The notes beneath the pieces are model-generated. The model did no database searches. It was not told the DNA's origin and was given only the letters and a program-made list of their open reading frames with translations. Below are positions 9,800 through 19,636 of a stretch of 64,000 nt of DNA, in pieces (positions within the stretch are counted from its first letter, which is position 1; each line of letters begins with the position of its first letter). The DNA is taken from assembly GCA_945883335.1 (NCBI GenBank), contig CAMCXI010000001.1, positions 186,001-250,000 of the forward strand, in the 5' to 3' direction. The DNA is from Candidatus Methylopumilus universalis (GTDB taxonomy: Bacteria; Pseudomonadota; Gammaproteobacteria; Burkholderiales; Methylophilaceae). Position numbers and translations under genes: made by a program.

Positions 9800-10561
9800 A
9801 TGCATAACACGCTACACATCGCCACTTTTAATATCCACAAGGGCTTAACGCACTTTAACGCGCGTTTTGCTTTGCATGAGCAGCGTGAATTATTACGCAC
9901 TTTGCAGCCCGATATTGTATTTTTGCAAGAAGTGCGCGATGAGCATGCGCCGCATAGTAAGCGGTTTAGCAATTGGCCGGAAGCTGGCCAAGCTTCATTT
10001 TTAGCAGGTGCGATTTGGCCACATTTTTCTTACGGTAAAAATTCAGTTTATCCCGCCGGGCATCACGGCAACGCCATCCTTTCCAAGTTTCCCATTTCTG
10101 CCGAAAATAATGCAGACATTTCAGCACACAGCACCGAAGAACGTGGCATGTTGCATTGCACGATTCAAATTCCAAAATGGGAAAAACCTTTGCATGCTAT
10201 TTGTGTGCATCTTGGTTTGTTTGCACGCTGGCGCCACGCACAGTTACAAATGGTGGCTGACTATATCGATGCCCATGTGCCAGCCGATGAGCCCTTAATG
10301 ATTGCTGGCGATTTTAACGATTGGACAACAAGAGCCGGAAGCGTGTTTGCCGGCAAGCTAGGCTTACACGAAGTGTTTGAACAACACACAGGCCGCCATG
10401 CCAGAAGCTTTCCGTCTATTTTGCCACTGTTGAGCCTAGATCGCGTTTATACCCGCGGCTTTCATATCCAACATGCCGAAGTGTATTCGGGTGCGCGCTT
10501 TATTAAAATGTCAGACCATGCAGTGTTAAGCGCACGCCTAACTAGACAACACGTTGATTAA
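9800..10561 (+). CDS. Endonuclease/exonuclease/phosphatase (EEP) family protein, YbhP-like
   Basis: This 253-residue metal-dependent phosphoesterase has the opening TFNIHKG, the metal-binding glutamate in FLQEVRDEH, the catalytic histidine/asparagine region AGDFNDW and the C-terminal SDHAVLSA. It lacks a signal peptide. It overlaps or abuts the cardiolipin synthase gene, the same pairing as ybhP-clsB in enterobacteria, which suggests a shared role in phospholipid metabolism. The exact substrate is unknown. Confidence 0.87.
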   Translation: MHNTLHIATFNIHKGLTHFNARFALHEQRELLRTLQPDIVFLQEVRDEHAPHSKRFSNWPEAGQASFLAGAIWPHFSYGKNSVYPAGHHGNAILSKFPISAENNADISAHSTEERGMLHCTIQIPKWEKPLHAICVHLGLFARWRHAQLQMVADYIDAHVPADEPLMIAGDFNDWTTRAGSVFAGKLGLHEVFEQHTGRHARSFPSILPLLSLDRVYTRGFHIQHAEVYSGARFIKMSDHAVLSARLTRQHVD

Positions 10562-10565
10562 AAAA

Positions 10566-11723
10566 ATGACTAATTTTCTAAACGGCAATCACATCAAACT
10601 TCTTCGCAATGGCGCAGAATATTTTCCTGCGCTAGAAGCGGCCATTGATGTTGCGAAACATGAAATTTATCTAGAAACCTATATTTACCAGGCGGATAAA
10701 ACCGGCATTAAAATTGGCAAAGCGCTCATGCGTGCGGCGCAGCGAGGCGTTTCGGTTTGCTTATTGTTGGATGGTTTTGGTAGCCAAGATTTAGCGCATA
10801 ACTATATTCAAAGCCTAGGTTTGGGCGGTGTGCAAGTGATGTTTTATCGCACCAAGATTTCACCTTGGTCGCTTAAGAAAAACCGCCTGCGTCGTCTGCA
10901 TCGCAAGATTGTGGTGATCGATCAACAAGTTGGTTTTGTGGGCGGCATTAATATTATTGATGATGACGATGTACCCAGAGGGGCCACATCCCGCGTTGAT
11001 TATGCCGTTCGCATCGAAGGCGCTTTATTGCCCATGCTGTATGCCAGTGTGCATAAGCTTTGGCGACACATCGCATGGTCTCAATTGCGCCCAATTAAAA
11101 AATCAGTTGCAGCACTTAGCCCAGCCCACTATTCACATCAGGATGGGATGAAAGCCGCCTTAGTGTTGCGCGACAACATCATGCACCGCCGTGATATTGA
11201 AGAAGCTTATCTCTCAGCCATTCAATACGCAAAAACAGAAATCATTATCGCAAATGCCTACTTTATTCCGGGCATGCGCTTTCGCAAGGCCTTAATTGAT
11301 GCCGCCACTAGAGGCGTCAGCGTTAAATTATTGTTGCAAGGCCGTGTCGAATACTTTGTCATGTTGGCCACCCATGCGTTTTACAGCCTATTTTTACAAC
11401 ATGGCATAGAGATTTTTGAATACCGCAAAAGCTATATGCACAGCAAAGTGGCGGTGATTGATAGCGAATGGGCAACAGTGGGTTCGTCCAATATTGATCC
11501 ATTCAGTTTGCTTCTTGCGCGTGAGGCCAATGTGGTGGTGTCAGACAAAACCTTTGCCGCCGAACTTCGTGTGGACATCCTCAATACCATTCAAGATGGC
11601 GCAAGCAAACTCAGCCATGAAGATTGGCGCCATCGCCATTTGGCGGGGCGTTTCGCTTCATGGCTGGCTTATGGGTTTTTGCGCCTATTTTTGGGGCTGA
11701 TTGGGTATTCGAACGAGCATTAG
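10566..11723 (+). CDS. clsB: Cardiolipin synthase B-like phospholipase D family protein
   Basis: This protein of about 385 residues has two HKD motifs. The first is RLHRKIVVIDQQVGFVGG and the second is MHSKVAVIDSEWATVGSSN, with the expected H-x-K-x4-D spacing. It makes cardiolipin from phosphatidylglycerol (ClsB can also use phosphatidylethanolamine). There are no N-terminal membrane helices, which separates it from ClsA. ATG 10566 was chosen; a TTG at 10554 would overlap the upstream gene by 8 bp. A hydrophobic C-terminal end may anchor it to the membrane. Confidence 0.88.
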   Translation: MTNFLNGNHIKLLRNGAEYFPALEAAIDVAKHEIYLETYIYQADKTGIKIGKALMRAAQRGVSVCLLLDGFGSQDLAHNYIQSLGLGGVQVMFYRTKISPWSLKKNRLRRLHRKIVVIDQQVGFVGGINIIDDDDVPRGATSRVDYAVRIEGALLPMLYASVHKLWRHIAWSQLRPIKKSVAALSPAHYSHQDGMKAALVLRDNIMHRRDIEEAYLSAIQYAKTEIIIANAYFIPGMRFRKALIDAATRGVSVKLLLQGRVEYFVMLATHAFYSLFLQHGIEIFEYRKSYMHSKVAVIDSEWATVGSSNIDPFSLLLAREANVVVSDKTFAAELRVDILNTIQDGASKLSHEDWRHRHLAGRFASWLAYGFLRLFLGLIGYSNEH

Positions 11724-11806
11724 ATTGTACTAAGCTTAATGGCGATGATTTCGTTATAATTGCACATGAAAATTATACTGACTTTGATAAAGTCTGAGAG
11801 GTTGAA

Positions 11807-12742
11807 ATGAAACAGGATTTTAATGTTGTTCCACGATTGTTTTTGTTCGCTTTATTTGCTGCTTTAACTGCTTGTAGCACCGTCAAAGACTTAACCAATG
11901 TGGATTTAGCCAGCATGAAAGTTTGGCCTTTTGGTAATACTGATGCACCGCGTGTTTATCAGCCAGCCAATTCTGTGCCTTACATGTGTGAAGGCAATAA
12001 AAAATTCTTTGTACGGATGCTTGAGAATGGCGCATCGGCTTGGTTGATTTTGTCAGATCGTGAAGTGTTATTGTCACAGGTTGGCTCAAGCAAAGTCTAT
12101 ACAAATGGGATTAGCAAATTAGATTTAAGCAGCGACGATGTAAGCTTAGTGGTCAATGAGACGACGAAATATGTGGCGTGTAAAGCTGACGGCGTTGCTA
12201 AGGTGGCCAAGGTTGAGCCTGCACCTGTGGTTGCGCCAGTTGTCGTGCCTGCGCCTGTTGTTGTAACAGCGCCAAAAGTGAAGCAAGAGCCTGCGCCAGT
12301 GGTTGCACCTCAGGGGGTAGAGGCAAAGCCAGCTGAAACACCAGTTGCAGCGATTGAAAGTGTGAAAGAAGCCCCTGCCGCTGAAGGAAAAGTAACAGAT
12401 CAAGACGCGGTATTAAAAACATTGGACGCTTGGGCGAGTGCTTGGCGGTCTAAAAATACTGATGCTTATTTAAGTTTTTATTCAGCAAACTTTAAGCCAG
12501 AAGGCATGAGCCAAAAAGCTTGGATCGCGCAACGTAAACAACGTTTAGGGTCTAACCCAGCTGAAATCACGTTGGTGTTGGAGAGCGTGAAAGTTGGCGC
12601 GGATGCGAATAAGGCTGAGGCGAGCTTCGTGCAGCGTTATACCAGCGGCAAGGTGAGCGATACCGTGGTTAAAGTATTGCGCTTTGAGAATGAAAATGGT
12701 CATTGGTTTATTGTGAAAGAGACCGCACAGGCTAAAAAGTAA
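11807..12742 (+). CDS. Two-domain lipoprotein: MliC-like domain, Pro/Ala/Val linker, Cds6/SnoaL-like domain
   Basis: This 311-residue protein begins with a signal peptide ending in a lipobox (AALTAC, Cys about 23). Residues about 59-125 resemble the membrane-bound lysozyme inhibitor MliC pattern: a YMCEGNK start, an alternating hydrophobic strand set, a final cysteine in YVACKAD, probably disulfide-linked. A repetitive V/A/P linker follows (about 130-180). The C-terminal 110 residues (LDAWASAWRSKNTDAYLSFY) match the Cds6-type NTF2-like domain seen at the end of some L,D-transpeptidases. Both halves point to cell-wall-related work, but the function is inferred. A TATAAT sits at 11755-11760. 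Confidence 0.65.
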   Translation: MKQDFNVVPRLFLFALFAALTACSTVKDLTNVDLASMKVWPFGNTDAPRVYQPANSVPYMCEGNKKFFVRMLENGASAWLILSDREVLLSQVGSSKVYTNGISKLDLSSDDVSLVVNETTKYVACKADGVAKVAKVEPAPVVAPVVVPAPVVVTAPKVKQEPAPVVAPQGVEAKPAETPVAAIESVKEAPAAEGKVTDQDAVLKTLDAWASAWRSKNTDAYLSFYSANFKPEGMSQKAWIAQRKQRLGSNPAEITLVLESVKVGADANKAEASFVQRYTSGKVSDTVVKVLRFENENGHWFIVKETAQAKK

Positions 12743-12778
12743 GCATTAGACTGTTCAGCTATAGATAGGATAAACATC

Positions 12779-13198
12779 ATGAAAAGCTATCGTAAAGAAC
12801 TTTGGTTTAACCCACCGACTCGCGTGGCCTTGATTAATATCACCAACCAAATTAATGAGTGCCTGCGTGAAAGCGGCGTGCGTGAAGGTTTGGTATTGGT
12901 GAACGCCATGCACATTACGGCGAGTGTGTTTATTAATGATGATGAGTCAGGTTTGCACCACGATTATAAAGAGTGGTTAGAGCGCCTTGCTCCACATGAG
13001 CCTATTCGCAATTATCGTCATAATGATACTGGTGAAGATAACGCTGATGCCCACATGAAACGCCAGATTATGGGTCGTGAGGTAGTGGTCGCGATCACTG
13101 AAGGCCGTTTGGATTTTGGTCCTTGGGAACAGATTTTCTATGGTGAGTTTGATGGACGTCGTAAAAAACGGGTGTTGGTTAAAATTATTGGTGAGTAA
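12779..13198 (+). CDS. YjbQ family (UPF0047) protein
   Basis: This 139-residue protein has the family blocks [17 protein letters not shown], the Y-x-H-N pattern in [17 protein letters not shown], and the closing [20 protein letters not shown]. The histidines and aspartate probably bind a metal. Some members show weak thiamine phosphate synthase activity and the family carries that name, but the physiological role is unclear. The gene stands alone with its own terminator. Confidence 0.9.
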   Translation: MKSYRKELWFNPPTRVALINITNQINECLRESGVREGLVLVNAMHITASVFINDDESGLHHDYKEWLERLAPHEPIRNYRHNDTGEDNADAHMKRQIMGREVVVAITEGRLDFGPWEQIFYGEFDGRRKKRVLVKIIGE

Positions 13199-13212
13199 TG
13201 TCGGATTGATTC

Positions 13213-13252
13213 AAAAGGCGCTAATCTCCATCAGAGCTAGCGCCTTTTTTTA
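13213..13252 (+). terminator. Rho-independent terminator after the yjbQ-like gene
   Basis: AAAAGGCGCTA pairs with TAGCGCCTTTT around a 15-base loop and is followed by a T-run. Confidence 0.85.
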
Positions 13253-13333
13253 TTTGACGCGGCGCCAAAACAGCAAGAGATTTTTAATAAAGCCTAGTAT
13301 TCATTATTGGGTAAATAACTAAAGGCTGAGTCG

Positions 13334-14251
13334 ATGCGTGCATCAAAATCAACAACGCTAAAAGCCTTCACAGCACTGATATTGCTTTCTGTGTTGTGGG
13401 GTTATAACTGGGTCGTCATGAAATATGCCTTGCTTGATGCAGGGCCATTTCAGTTTGGCGCACTGCGTACCTTTTTGGGCGCCTTGTGTTTGATGGGCGT
13501 TTTGTTGGTGCTCAAAAAACCAATGCGCCCGAGAGAGGTGCCAACGCTTATTTTGCTGGGGATACTTCAAACCTGTGGGTTTACGGGCTTGATTATTTGG
13601 GCGCTGGTGCATGGCGGCGCAGGTAAAACTGCGGTTTTAACTTACACCATGCCATTTTGGGTGATGGTGCTCGCTTGGCCCTTGCTGGGTGAGAGAATTC
13701 GCGGTGTGCAGTGGGTGGCGGTGCTGTCCTCATTGCTTGGTTTGGTGTTGATTTTTGATCCACTGCATTTGGGTGGCGATGTGTTTAGTATGAGTTTGGC
13801 GGTAGTGGCAGGTGTTTTTTGGGCGCTGGCGGTAATTTTGGCCAAAAAATTACATCATCGTGTACCAGATTTAGATTTAATTTCATTAACTGCATGGCAA
13901 ATGTTTTTTGGCTCATTGCCATTGGTTGTGGTGGCTTTTTGGGTGGATGCGCCACCGATTGATTGGTCGCCAAGGTTATTTGCGGCGATTGGGTTTAATG
14001 CCATTTTCTGTAACGCATTGGCATGGTTGCTTTGGCTCTATGCTTTGCAAAGGCTGGCCGCGGGCGTTGCAAGTATGACTTCTATGCTAGCCCCGCTCAT
14101 TGGCGTAATGGCGGCTTGGATTCAGTTGGGTGAGCAGCCATCTTCATTTGAGATTGTGGGGATGCTGTTAATCGGCGTGGCCTTGATTGTCATTTCTGTG
14201 CATGCCATGAGAACGCAGGAAGCAATCGAGCCAGCGATGGGCCAAGACTAA
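13334..14251 (+). CDS. EamA/DMT superfamily transporter
   Basis: This 305-residue membrane protein has about ten hydrophobic helices in two repeats, the drug/metabolite transporter layout. Marks include SVLWGYNWVVMKYAL in the first helix, AVLTYTMPFWVMVLAW, and the second-repeat VFWALAVILAKKL. Members export amino acids, metabolites or drugs; nothing here identifies the substrate. It lies between a terminator and yebC and is probably transcribed alone. Confidence 0.87.
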   Translation: MRASKSTTLKAFTALILLSVLWGYNWVVMKYALLDAGPFQFGALRTFLGALCLMGVLLVLKKPMRPREVPTLILLGILQTCGFTGLIIWALVHGGAGKTAVLTYTMPFWVMVLAWPLLGERIRGVQWVAVLSSLLGLVLIFDPLHLGGDVFSMSLAVVAGVFWALAVILAKKLHHRVPDLDLISLTAWQMFFGSLPLVVVAFWVDAPPIDWSPRLFAAIGFNAIFCNALAWLLWLYALQRLAAGVASMTSMLAPLIGVMAAWIQLGEQPSSFEIVGMLLIGVALIVISVHAMRTQEAIEPAMGQD

Positions 14252-14337
14252 AGGCTTGAAGCAAAAGTCTTGAGAATTAAAAGGCGTGTGGCTTTATGCT
14301 AAAATTGAATTATTTTTCAGTAATAGAGGGTTAGGTC

Positions 14338-15063
14338 ATGGCAGGGCATTCCAAGTGGGCCAATATTCAGCATCGTAAGGGTCGTCAAGATGCTAAGCGT
14401 GGCAAGATTTTTACGCGTCTCATTAAAGAAATTACCGTCGCGGCGCGTATGGGCGGTGCTGATGTGGGAACCAACCCACGTTTACGGATGGCAGTGGATA
14501 AAGCTAAAAGCGAATCCATGCCAAAAGACAATATTGAAAATGCGATTAAACGCGGTGCCGGCACACTTGAAGGTGTGAACTACGAAGAGATTCGTTATGA
14601 AGGCTACGGCATTAGCGGTGCAGCTGTGATTGTGGATTGCTTAACCGATAATCGTAATCGTGCGGTAGCCGATGTTCGCCACGCATTCACTAAATTTGGC
14701 GGTAATTTGGGCACTGACGGGTCAGTGGCCTTTATGTTTAAGCACTGCGGAAGCTTGCTTTTTGCACCGGGTACCAATGAAGATAAAGTGATGGAAGTTG
14801 CTTTAGAAGCCGGCGCTGAAGACATTATCAATAACGATGATGGCAGTATCGAAGTGATGACCACGCCAGCAGATTTTTCTGTAGTAAAAGAAGCTTTGGA
14901 AGCGGCTGGTTTAGCGCCAGTGCATGCAGAAGTTACTATGAAGGCGGATAACGAAACTGTGTTTACTGGCGATGATGCCGTGAAAATGCAGAAGCTGCTT
15001 GATGCTTTGGATGACTTAGATGATGTGCAAGAGGTTTACACTTCAGCGGTGATCGAAGAATAG
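14338..15063 (+). CDS. yebC: YebC/PmpR family protein
   Basis: This 241-residue protein begins [14 protein letters not shown] and has the family blocks [23 protein letters not shown] and [11 protein letters not shown]. It has been treated as a DNA-binding regulator, and more recent work links homologues to ribosome rescue at proline-rich stretches. The gene leads yebC-ruvC-ruvA-ruvB, an order common in proteobacteria. Its last base is the first base of the ruvC GTG. Confidence 0.95.
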   Translation: MAGHSKWANIQHRKGRQDAKRGKIFTRLIKEITVAARMGGADVGTNPRLRMAVDKAKSESMPKDNIENAIKRGAGTLEGVNYEEIRYEGYGISGAAVIVDCLTDNRNRAVADVRHAFTKFGGNLGTDGSVAFMFKHCGSLLFAPGTNEDKVMEVALEAGAEDIINNDDGSIEVMTTPADFSVVKEALEAAGLAPVHAEVTMKADNETVFTGDDAVKMQKLLDALDDLDDVQEVYTSAVIEE

Positions 15064-15629
15064 TGAGTTTGAATAACGCGCCAGTGAACGTTGTTAGAAT
15101 ATTGGGGATAGACCCAGGCTTACGACTCACTGGTTTTGGCGTGATTGAAAAAGTAGGCGATAAAATCACCTACATTGCGAGCGGTACGATTAAAACTGCC
15201 AGCGCGAAAACCGAAGATAGAGAAGAATTGCCAGCGAGGCTAAAAATCATCATCGATGGTTTATTTGAAGTGATCGATACTTACCAGCCTCATGAGGTTG
15301 CCATAGAAAAAGTGTTCGTTAATGTGAATCCTCAATCGACTTTGCTTTTGGGCCAAGCGCGCGGTGCTGCGATAAGTGCTGCAGTGATTCGAAATTTAAG
15401 TGTGGCGGAATATACTGCGCTACAAGTCAAACAAGCGGTGGTCGGTAACGGCCACGCCGCAAAGGAGCAAGTCCAAGAAATGGTCAAACGTCTGCTCACA
15501 CTCCCTGCAACACCCAAACCAGATTCTGCGGATGCCCTTGCCTGTGCGATTGCGCATGCGCATGGTGGACAAGGCATGGGTAAGCTAGCAACCGCTGGCT
15601 ACCGTGTAAAAGGAGGTAGGCTCGTATGA
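15063..15629 (+). CDS. ruvC: Holliday junction resolvase RuvC
   Basis: RuvC cuts Holliday junctions pulled by RuvAB. The 188-residue protein has the catalytic acids in [21 protein letters not shown] and the C-terminal [14 protein letters not shown]. The GTG start at 15063 shares one base with the yebC stop, and the stop overlaps the ruvA ATG, pointing to translational coupling. It has a somewhat longer N-terminus than E. coli RuvC. Confidence 0.95.
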   Translation: MSLNNAPVNVVRILGIDPGLRLTGFGVIEKVGDKITYIASGTIKTASAKTEDREELPARLKIIIDGLFEVIDTYQPHEVAIEKVFVNVNPQSTLLLGQARGAAISAAVIRNLSVAEYTALQVKQAVVGNGHAAKEQVQEMVKRLLTLPATPKPDSADALACAIAHAHGGQGMGKLATAGYRVKGGRLV

Positions 15630-16204
15630 TTGCTCGCCTAAAAGGGTTGTTGCTTGAAAAAACACCGCCGCATGTGGTGATTGATTGCAATGGCGTGGGT
15701 TACGAGTGTGAAGTACCGATGAGCACTTTTTACAACTTACCCAATATTGGCGAAACGCTGACGCTTTTAACGCACTTTGTAGTGCGTGAAGATGCCCAGT
15801 TGTTATACGGCTTTGGCACAGAGCGCGAACGGGCGACATTTAGACAATTGCTCAAAGTGAATGGTATCGGTGCAAAATCTGCACTTTCAATTTTAAGTGG
15901 TTTGTCTGTGGAGGATTTAATCCAGGCCATTTCCCTGCAAGAAACTGGCTTGCTCACGCGTGTGCCAGGTGTTGGTAAAAAAACAGCAGAGCGTTTGTTA
16001 CTCGAGCTTAAAGATAAATTCTCAGTTGAAGGGCTGACTGGCAACACGAATACGCCTAAATCAGCCGCTAGCGATGTGCTCAATGCCTTGGTCTCTCTTG
16101 GTTACAACGAAAAAGAAGCCTTGCTTGCAGTGAAACAACTTGCGCCGGATGTTGGCGTTTCTGAAGGTATCAAACTTGCGCTAAAGGCATTGTCTAAATC
16201 ATGA
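15626..16204 (+). CDS. ruvA: Holliday junction branch migration protein RuvA
   Basis: This is the 192-residue junction-binding subunit. The N-terminal OB fold begins [18 protein letters not shown]. Helix-hairpin-helix motifs include [13 protein letters not shown] and [19 protein letters not shown]. The C-terminal domain III ([15 protein letters not shown]) contacts RuvB. It overlaps ruvC and ruvB by 4 bp each. Confidence 0.96.
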   Translation: MIARLKGLLLEKTPPHVVIDCNGVGYECEVPMSTFYNLPNIGETLTLLTHFVVREDAQLLYGFGTERERATFRQLLKVNGIGAKSALSILSGLSVEDLIQAISLQETGLLTRVPGVGKKTAERLLLELKDKFSVEGLTGNTNTPKSAASDVLNALVSLGYNEKEALLAVKQLAPDVGVSEGIKLALKALSKS

Positions 16205-17247
16205 TTGAAACAGATCGTCTTATTGTCGCAGAGCCTTTAACCCAGCAAGAGGAAACGCTGGAGAGAGCACTTCGCCCTAAAGCGCTCGATGAGTATGTCG
16301 GCCAAGAAAAAGCACGTGGTCAGTTAGAGATTTTTATCAATGCGGCACGTGGCCGAAGTGAGGCTTTAGATCATGTTTTGTTATTTGGCCCACCGGGTTT
16401 AGGTAAAACAACCTTGGCGCACATCATCGCAAAAGAGATGGGTGTGAATATGCGCCAAACTTCAGGCCCTGTACTTGAACGTGCTGGCGACTTGGCGGCA
16501 CTTCTCACAAATCTTGAGCCTAACGATGTTTTGTTCATTGATGAAATTCACCGTTTGTCACCAGTCGTTGAAGAAATTTTATATCCAGCCATGGAAGATT
16601 ATCGCTTGGATATTATGATTGGTGAAGGCCCTGCTGCTCGCTCAGTTCGCCTAGATTTGCCGCCTTTCACGCTAGTGGGTGCTACCACACGTGCAGGGAT
16701 GTTGACGAATCCACTGCGTGATCGTTTCGGTATTGTGTCGCGTTTGGAGTTTTATACTTCAGAAGAATTGTCACGGATTGTTGATCGTTCGGCTGGGCTT
16801 TTGGAAGTGGCGATGCAAGGGGAAGGCGCTTTTGAAATTGCAAAACGCTCACGCGGAACACCGCGAATTGCAAACCGTTTATTGCGCCGAGTGCGTGATT
16901 ATGCTCAAGTGAAATCTGATGGGGTGGTGACCTCAGAGATTGCAGATGCTGCCCTCAAAATGCTGGATGTTGACCATCTTGGTTTTGACGTGATGGACAG
17001 AAAATTATTACTCGCTGTGCTGGAAAAATTTGGTGGTGGCCCTGTTGGTTTAGACAACTTGGCGGCAGCAATTGGTGAGGAGCGCGATACGATTGAAGAT
17101 GTGCTTGAGCCTTACTTGATTCAGCAAGGTTATTTAATGCGTACTCCGCGTGGTCGTGTTGCTACCCAGCAAGCGTATCAACACTTTGGATTGCCTGTTC
17201 CTAAAGCTTTAGCCACTGGCGAAATTTGGGCGGCAGAGGACGTTTAA
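16201..17247 (+). CDS. ruvB: Holliday junction branch migration ATPase RuvB
   Basis: This 348-residue AAA+ motor drives branch migration with RuvA. It has Walker [12 protein letters not shown], Walker [11 protein letters not shown], sensor [10 protein letters not shown] and the arginine finger region LRDRFGI. The C-terminal winged helix ends in [18 protein letters not shown]. Length and order after ruvA are standard. Confidence 0.98.
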   Translation: MIETDRLIVAEPLTQQEETLERALRPKALDEYVGQEKARGQLEIFINAARGRSEALDHVLLFGPPGLGKTTLAHIIAKEMGVNMRQTSGPVLERAGDLAALLTNLEPNDVLFIDEIHRLSPVVEEILYPAMEDYRLDIMIGEGPAARSVRLDLPPFTLVGATTRAGMLTNPLRDRFGIVSRLEFYTSEELSRIVDRSAGLLEVAMQGEGAFEIAKRSRGTPRIANRLLRRVRDYAQVKSDGVVTSEIADAALKMLDVDHLGFDVMDRKLLLAVLEKFGGGPVGLDNLAAAIGEERDTIEDVLEPYLIQQGYLMRTPRGRVATQQAYQHFGLPVPKALATGEIWAAEDV

Positions 17248-17253
17248 TTAACC

Positions 17254-17652
17254 ATGATGACATTTGACTGGCCTGTGCAAGTTTATTGGGAAGATACCGA
17301 TGCAGGTGGCGTGGTGTATCACAGTCAGTACCTCAATTTTATGGAACGTGCGCGCACGGAATTTTTGCGAAGTCTTGGACTGGTGCAAACAACGCTTAGA
17401 GATGATTTGAGTATTTTGTTTGTGGTGCGCGACATTCAAATTCGTTTTAAAAAGCCAGCTAAGTTTGATGATGCGCTCAATGTCAATACTCAGCTTTTAA
17501 AGGTTGGCCGTAGCTTGCTCGAGTTTGAACAAAATATATATCGCGGCGATGAACATTTAATCGCGGCTAAGGTCGATGTGGTTTGTATTGGCGCTGATAG
17601 CTTTAAGCCTGTGAGCATTCCAAACAAGATGTTAGGTTTGTTAACGCTTTAA
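17254..17652 (+). CDS. ybgC: Tol-Pal system-associated acyl-CoA thioesterase YbgC
   Basis: This 132-residue hot-dog thioesterase has the catalytic block YWEDTDAGGVVYHSQYLNF, with the active-site aspartate, and ERARTEFLRSLG. It lies 6 bp after ruvB and 33 bp before tolQ. YbgC homologues form the first gene of tol-pal operons and have been linked to phospholipid metabolism rather than to the Tol motor itself. Confidence 0.93.
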   Translation: MMTFDWPVQVYWEDTDAGGVVYHSQYLNFMERARTEFLRSLGLVQTTLRDDLSILFVVRDIQIRFKKPAKFDDALNVNTQLLKVGRSLLEFEQNIYRGDEHLIAAKVDVVCIGADSFKPVSIPNKMLGLLTL

Positions 17653-17685
17653 ATTTTAGATTTAATTATTAGAAATAGTGGAGAA

Positions 17686-18378
17686 ATGATGACTGAATTA
17701 CCAGCAAATGCCGCCGCAGATATGTCTTTAACGACGCTCATCACAGGCGCCAGTTTACCTGTGCAAATGGTGATGGCAATTTTGCTGATCGTGTCTATCG
17801 TTTCATGGTGGTACATCTTTATTAAGGTGATGACGATTGGTCGCGCAGAAAAAGAAGCGGAAAGTTTTGAGCATACTTTTTGGGCTGGCGGCGACTTGAA
17901 TAAGCTTTATGACGGCTTATCCGCAGGCCGCAATAAGCCGCATGGTATGTCGAGCATTTTTGAAGCGGGGTTCAAAGAATTTGTGCGTTTGAAAAAACAG
18001 CCCGGCTTGGAAGTGAGTGACTTAATGGAAGGTTCCCGCCGTGCCATGCGCGCTGCTTATAACCGTGAAATGGATGATTTGGATTCTCATCTTCCTTACC
18101 TTGCCTCTGTTGGTTCAGTAAGCCCATATATTGGTTTATTTGGCACAGTGTGGGGCATTATGAATGCTTTCCGCGGTTTGGCGAATATGGCGCAAGCCAC
18201 CTTAGCGCATGTTGCGCCAGGCATTGCAGAAGCGTTAATTGCAACGGCAATTGGCCTATTTGCAGCGATTCCTGCGGTGATTGCTTATAACCGCTTTTCA
18301 TCTTCTGTCGATCGACTAGCTGTGAGATATGAAAGCTTTATAGAAGAGTTCACTAATATCTTGCAACGTAAGAGTTAA
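17686..18378 (+). CDS. tolQ: Tol-Pal motor protein TolQ
   Basis: This 230-residue inner-membrane protein belongs to the MotA/TolQ/ExbB family and has three membrane helices (residues about 20-45, 140-160 and 175-200). The family signature is YIGLFGTVWGIMNAF and EALIATAIGLFAAIPAVIAYN. It forms the proton channel with TolR. The two genes are 2 bp apart. Confidence 0.95.
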   Translation: MMTELPANAAADMSLTTLITGASLPVQMVMAILLIVSIVSWWYIFIKVMTIGRAEKEAESFEHTFWAGGDLNKLYDGLSAGRNKPHGMSSIFEAGFKEFVRLKKQPGLEVSDLMEGSRRAMRAAYNREMDDLDSHLPYLASVGSVSPYIGLFGTVWGIMNAFRGLANMAQATLAHVAPGIAEALIATAIGLFAAIPAVIAYNRFSSSVDRLAVRYESFIEEFTNILQRKS

Positions 18379-18380
18379 GC

Positions 18381-18776
18381 ATGGCGCGCATTCGTAAACG
18401 CAGAGCAATGAACCAGATTAATGTCGTGCCTTATATCGACGTGACTTTGGTGTTGCTGGTCATTTTTATGGTGACTGCACCGATGACCAATCCGGGTGTG
18501 GTTGAGTTACCTAAAGTGGGTGCTGAAGTACTCAAGCAGCAAACCGCGCCCGTGGTGATTACAGTCATGGCGGATGGCAAAGTGATATTTCAAGAAAAGA
18601 AAATGAGTAATGACCAACTATTATTTGAAATTAAAAACCAAGTAACAAAAGAGCCGGACCGCGCTTTTGTGATTAGTGCGGATAAAAAAGTAGGCTATGA
18701 GCAGGTGGTTGAAGTGCTCGCTTTGCTCAAAAAATCGGGCGCGAAAGCTGGCTTATTATTGAATCCAGCGAATTAA
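18381..18776 (+). CDS. tolR: Tol-Pal system protein TolR
   Basis: This 131-residue ExbD/TolR family protein has one membrane helix with the proton-carrying aspartate in VVPYIDVTLVLLVIFMVTAP (Asp about 19). The periplasmic domain contains VVITVMADGKV and the end FVISADKKVGYEQVVEVLALL. It follows tolQ directly and precedes tolA by 6 bp. Confidence 0.95.
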   Translation: MARIRKRRAMNQINVVPYIDVTLVLLVIFMVTAPMTNPGVVELPKVGAEVLKQQTAPVVITVMADGKVIFQEKKMSNDQLLFEIKNQVTKEPDRAFVISADKKVGYEQVVEVLALLKKSGAKAGLLLNPAN

Positions 18777-18782
18777 AAATAC

Positions 18783-19619
18783 ATGTTCCGTCAGCATGAA
18801 AAAGAGGTGGTTTGGCAAGCTGGTGCTTTTACAGCGCTGGTACATGGCCTTCTGCTTGCATTGTTTTTGGTCTCGTTTCAGTGGAAGACGGTTCAGCCCA
18901 TGAATATTGCTCAGGTTGAACTTTGGGACAGTGTGCCTAGCCCGAAAGCAGAACCAACGCCCGCGCCTCCCGATGATCCAACCCCAACACCTGAACCCCC
19001 TAAAGTATTGGAGCCAATCACGCCTGAGCCCAAAGCTGAGGCTGAAGTAAAAGAAACATCGAAAGCTGAAATTCAAACTAAAAAAACGCCGGTTCTGCCA
19101 CCAAAGATTGAAACACCAAAACCTGAGCCAGTAAAACCTAAAGAATTGCCAAAAGAGCCGATCAAGCCTGAGAAAACAAAGGCAGATGCAGAGGCGCTCA
19201 AAAAACTACAGCAATCCTTGTTGGCGGAAGACGCGCAATCTCAAAAGCGTGAGCCAAGCAAACCAGAGGCAAGTCCGTCAGGCTCCAAGACTGCACAAAT
19301 TGCACAGGCCGGGTCTGCGAACGCAGGCGAAGTGGATAAATATAAGAGCCTCATCAGTAGCAAAATTAAGCAGCATGTCAACAAACAGCTTTGTGGAAAT
19401 GATAAGGCGATTAAAGTCAGTTTTACGATCGCGCTGATGCCCACGGGTGAAGTGATGGGGAGACCAAAATTGATTAAAGAAAGTGGGATGTCTTCATGCG
19501 ATGATGCTGTAGAACGTGCGATTTTGGAATCACAGCCATTGCCCGTTCCAAGTTCGGCGGATTTATTCAGCCAGTTTCGTGAGTTAAATTTAGTATTCCG
19601 ACCTAATGACACCAACTAA
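18783..19619 (+). CDS. tolA: Tol-Pal system protein TolA
   Basis: This 278-residue protein has one N-terminal membrane helix (about 14-34), a long periplasmic Pro/Lys/Glu/Thr-rich stalk (about 50-180) and a C-terminal TolA/TonB-like domain. The last domain contains KVSFTIALMPTGEVMG and a pair of cysteines (NKQLCGND and SGMSSCDD) likely to bond. TolA spans the periplasm to reach Pal and TolB. The stalk is shorter and more Pro-rich than in enterobacteria, where it is mainly Ala/Lys helix. Confidence 0.92.
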   Translation: MFRQHEKEVVWQAGAFTALVHGLLLALFLVSFQWKTVQPMNIAQVELWDSVPSPKAEPTPAPPDDPTPTPEPPKVLEPITPEPKAEAEVKETSKAEIQTKKTPVLPPKIETPKPEPVKPKELPKEPIKPEKTKADAEALKKLQQSLLAEDAQSQKREPSKPEASPSGSKTAQIAQAGSANAGEVDKYKSLISSKIKQHVNKQLCGNDKAIKVSFTIALMPTGEVMGRPKLIKESGMSSCDDAVERAILESQPLPVPSSADLFSQFRELNLVFRPNDTN

Positions 19620-19636
19620 TTTGGTAGAATCACGCC

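Noticed and set aside
12146-12422. Minus-strand genes opposite the lipoprotein linker
   Set aside because: The two frames are composition artefacts of the Pro/Ala/Val repeat on the plus strand.
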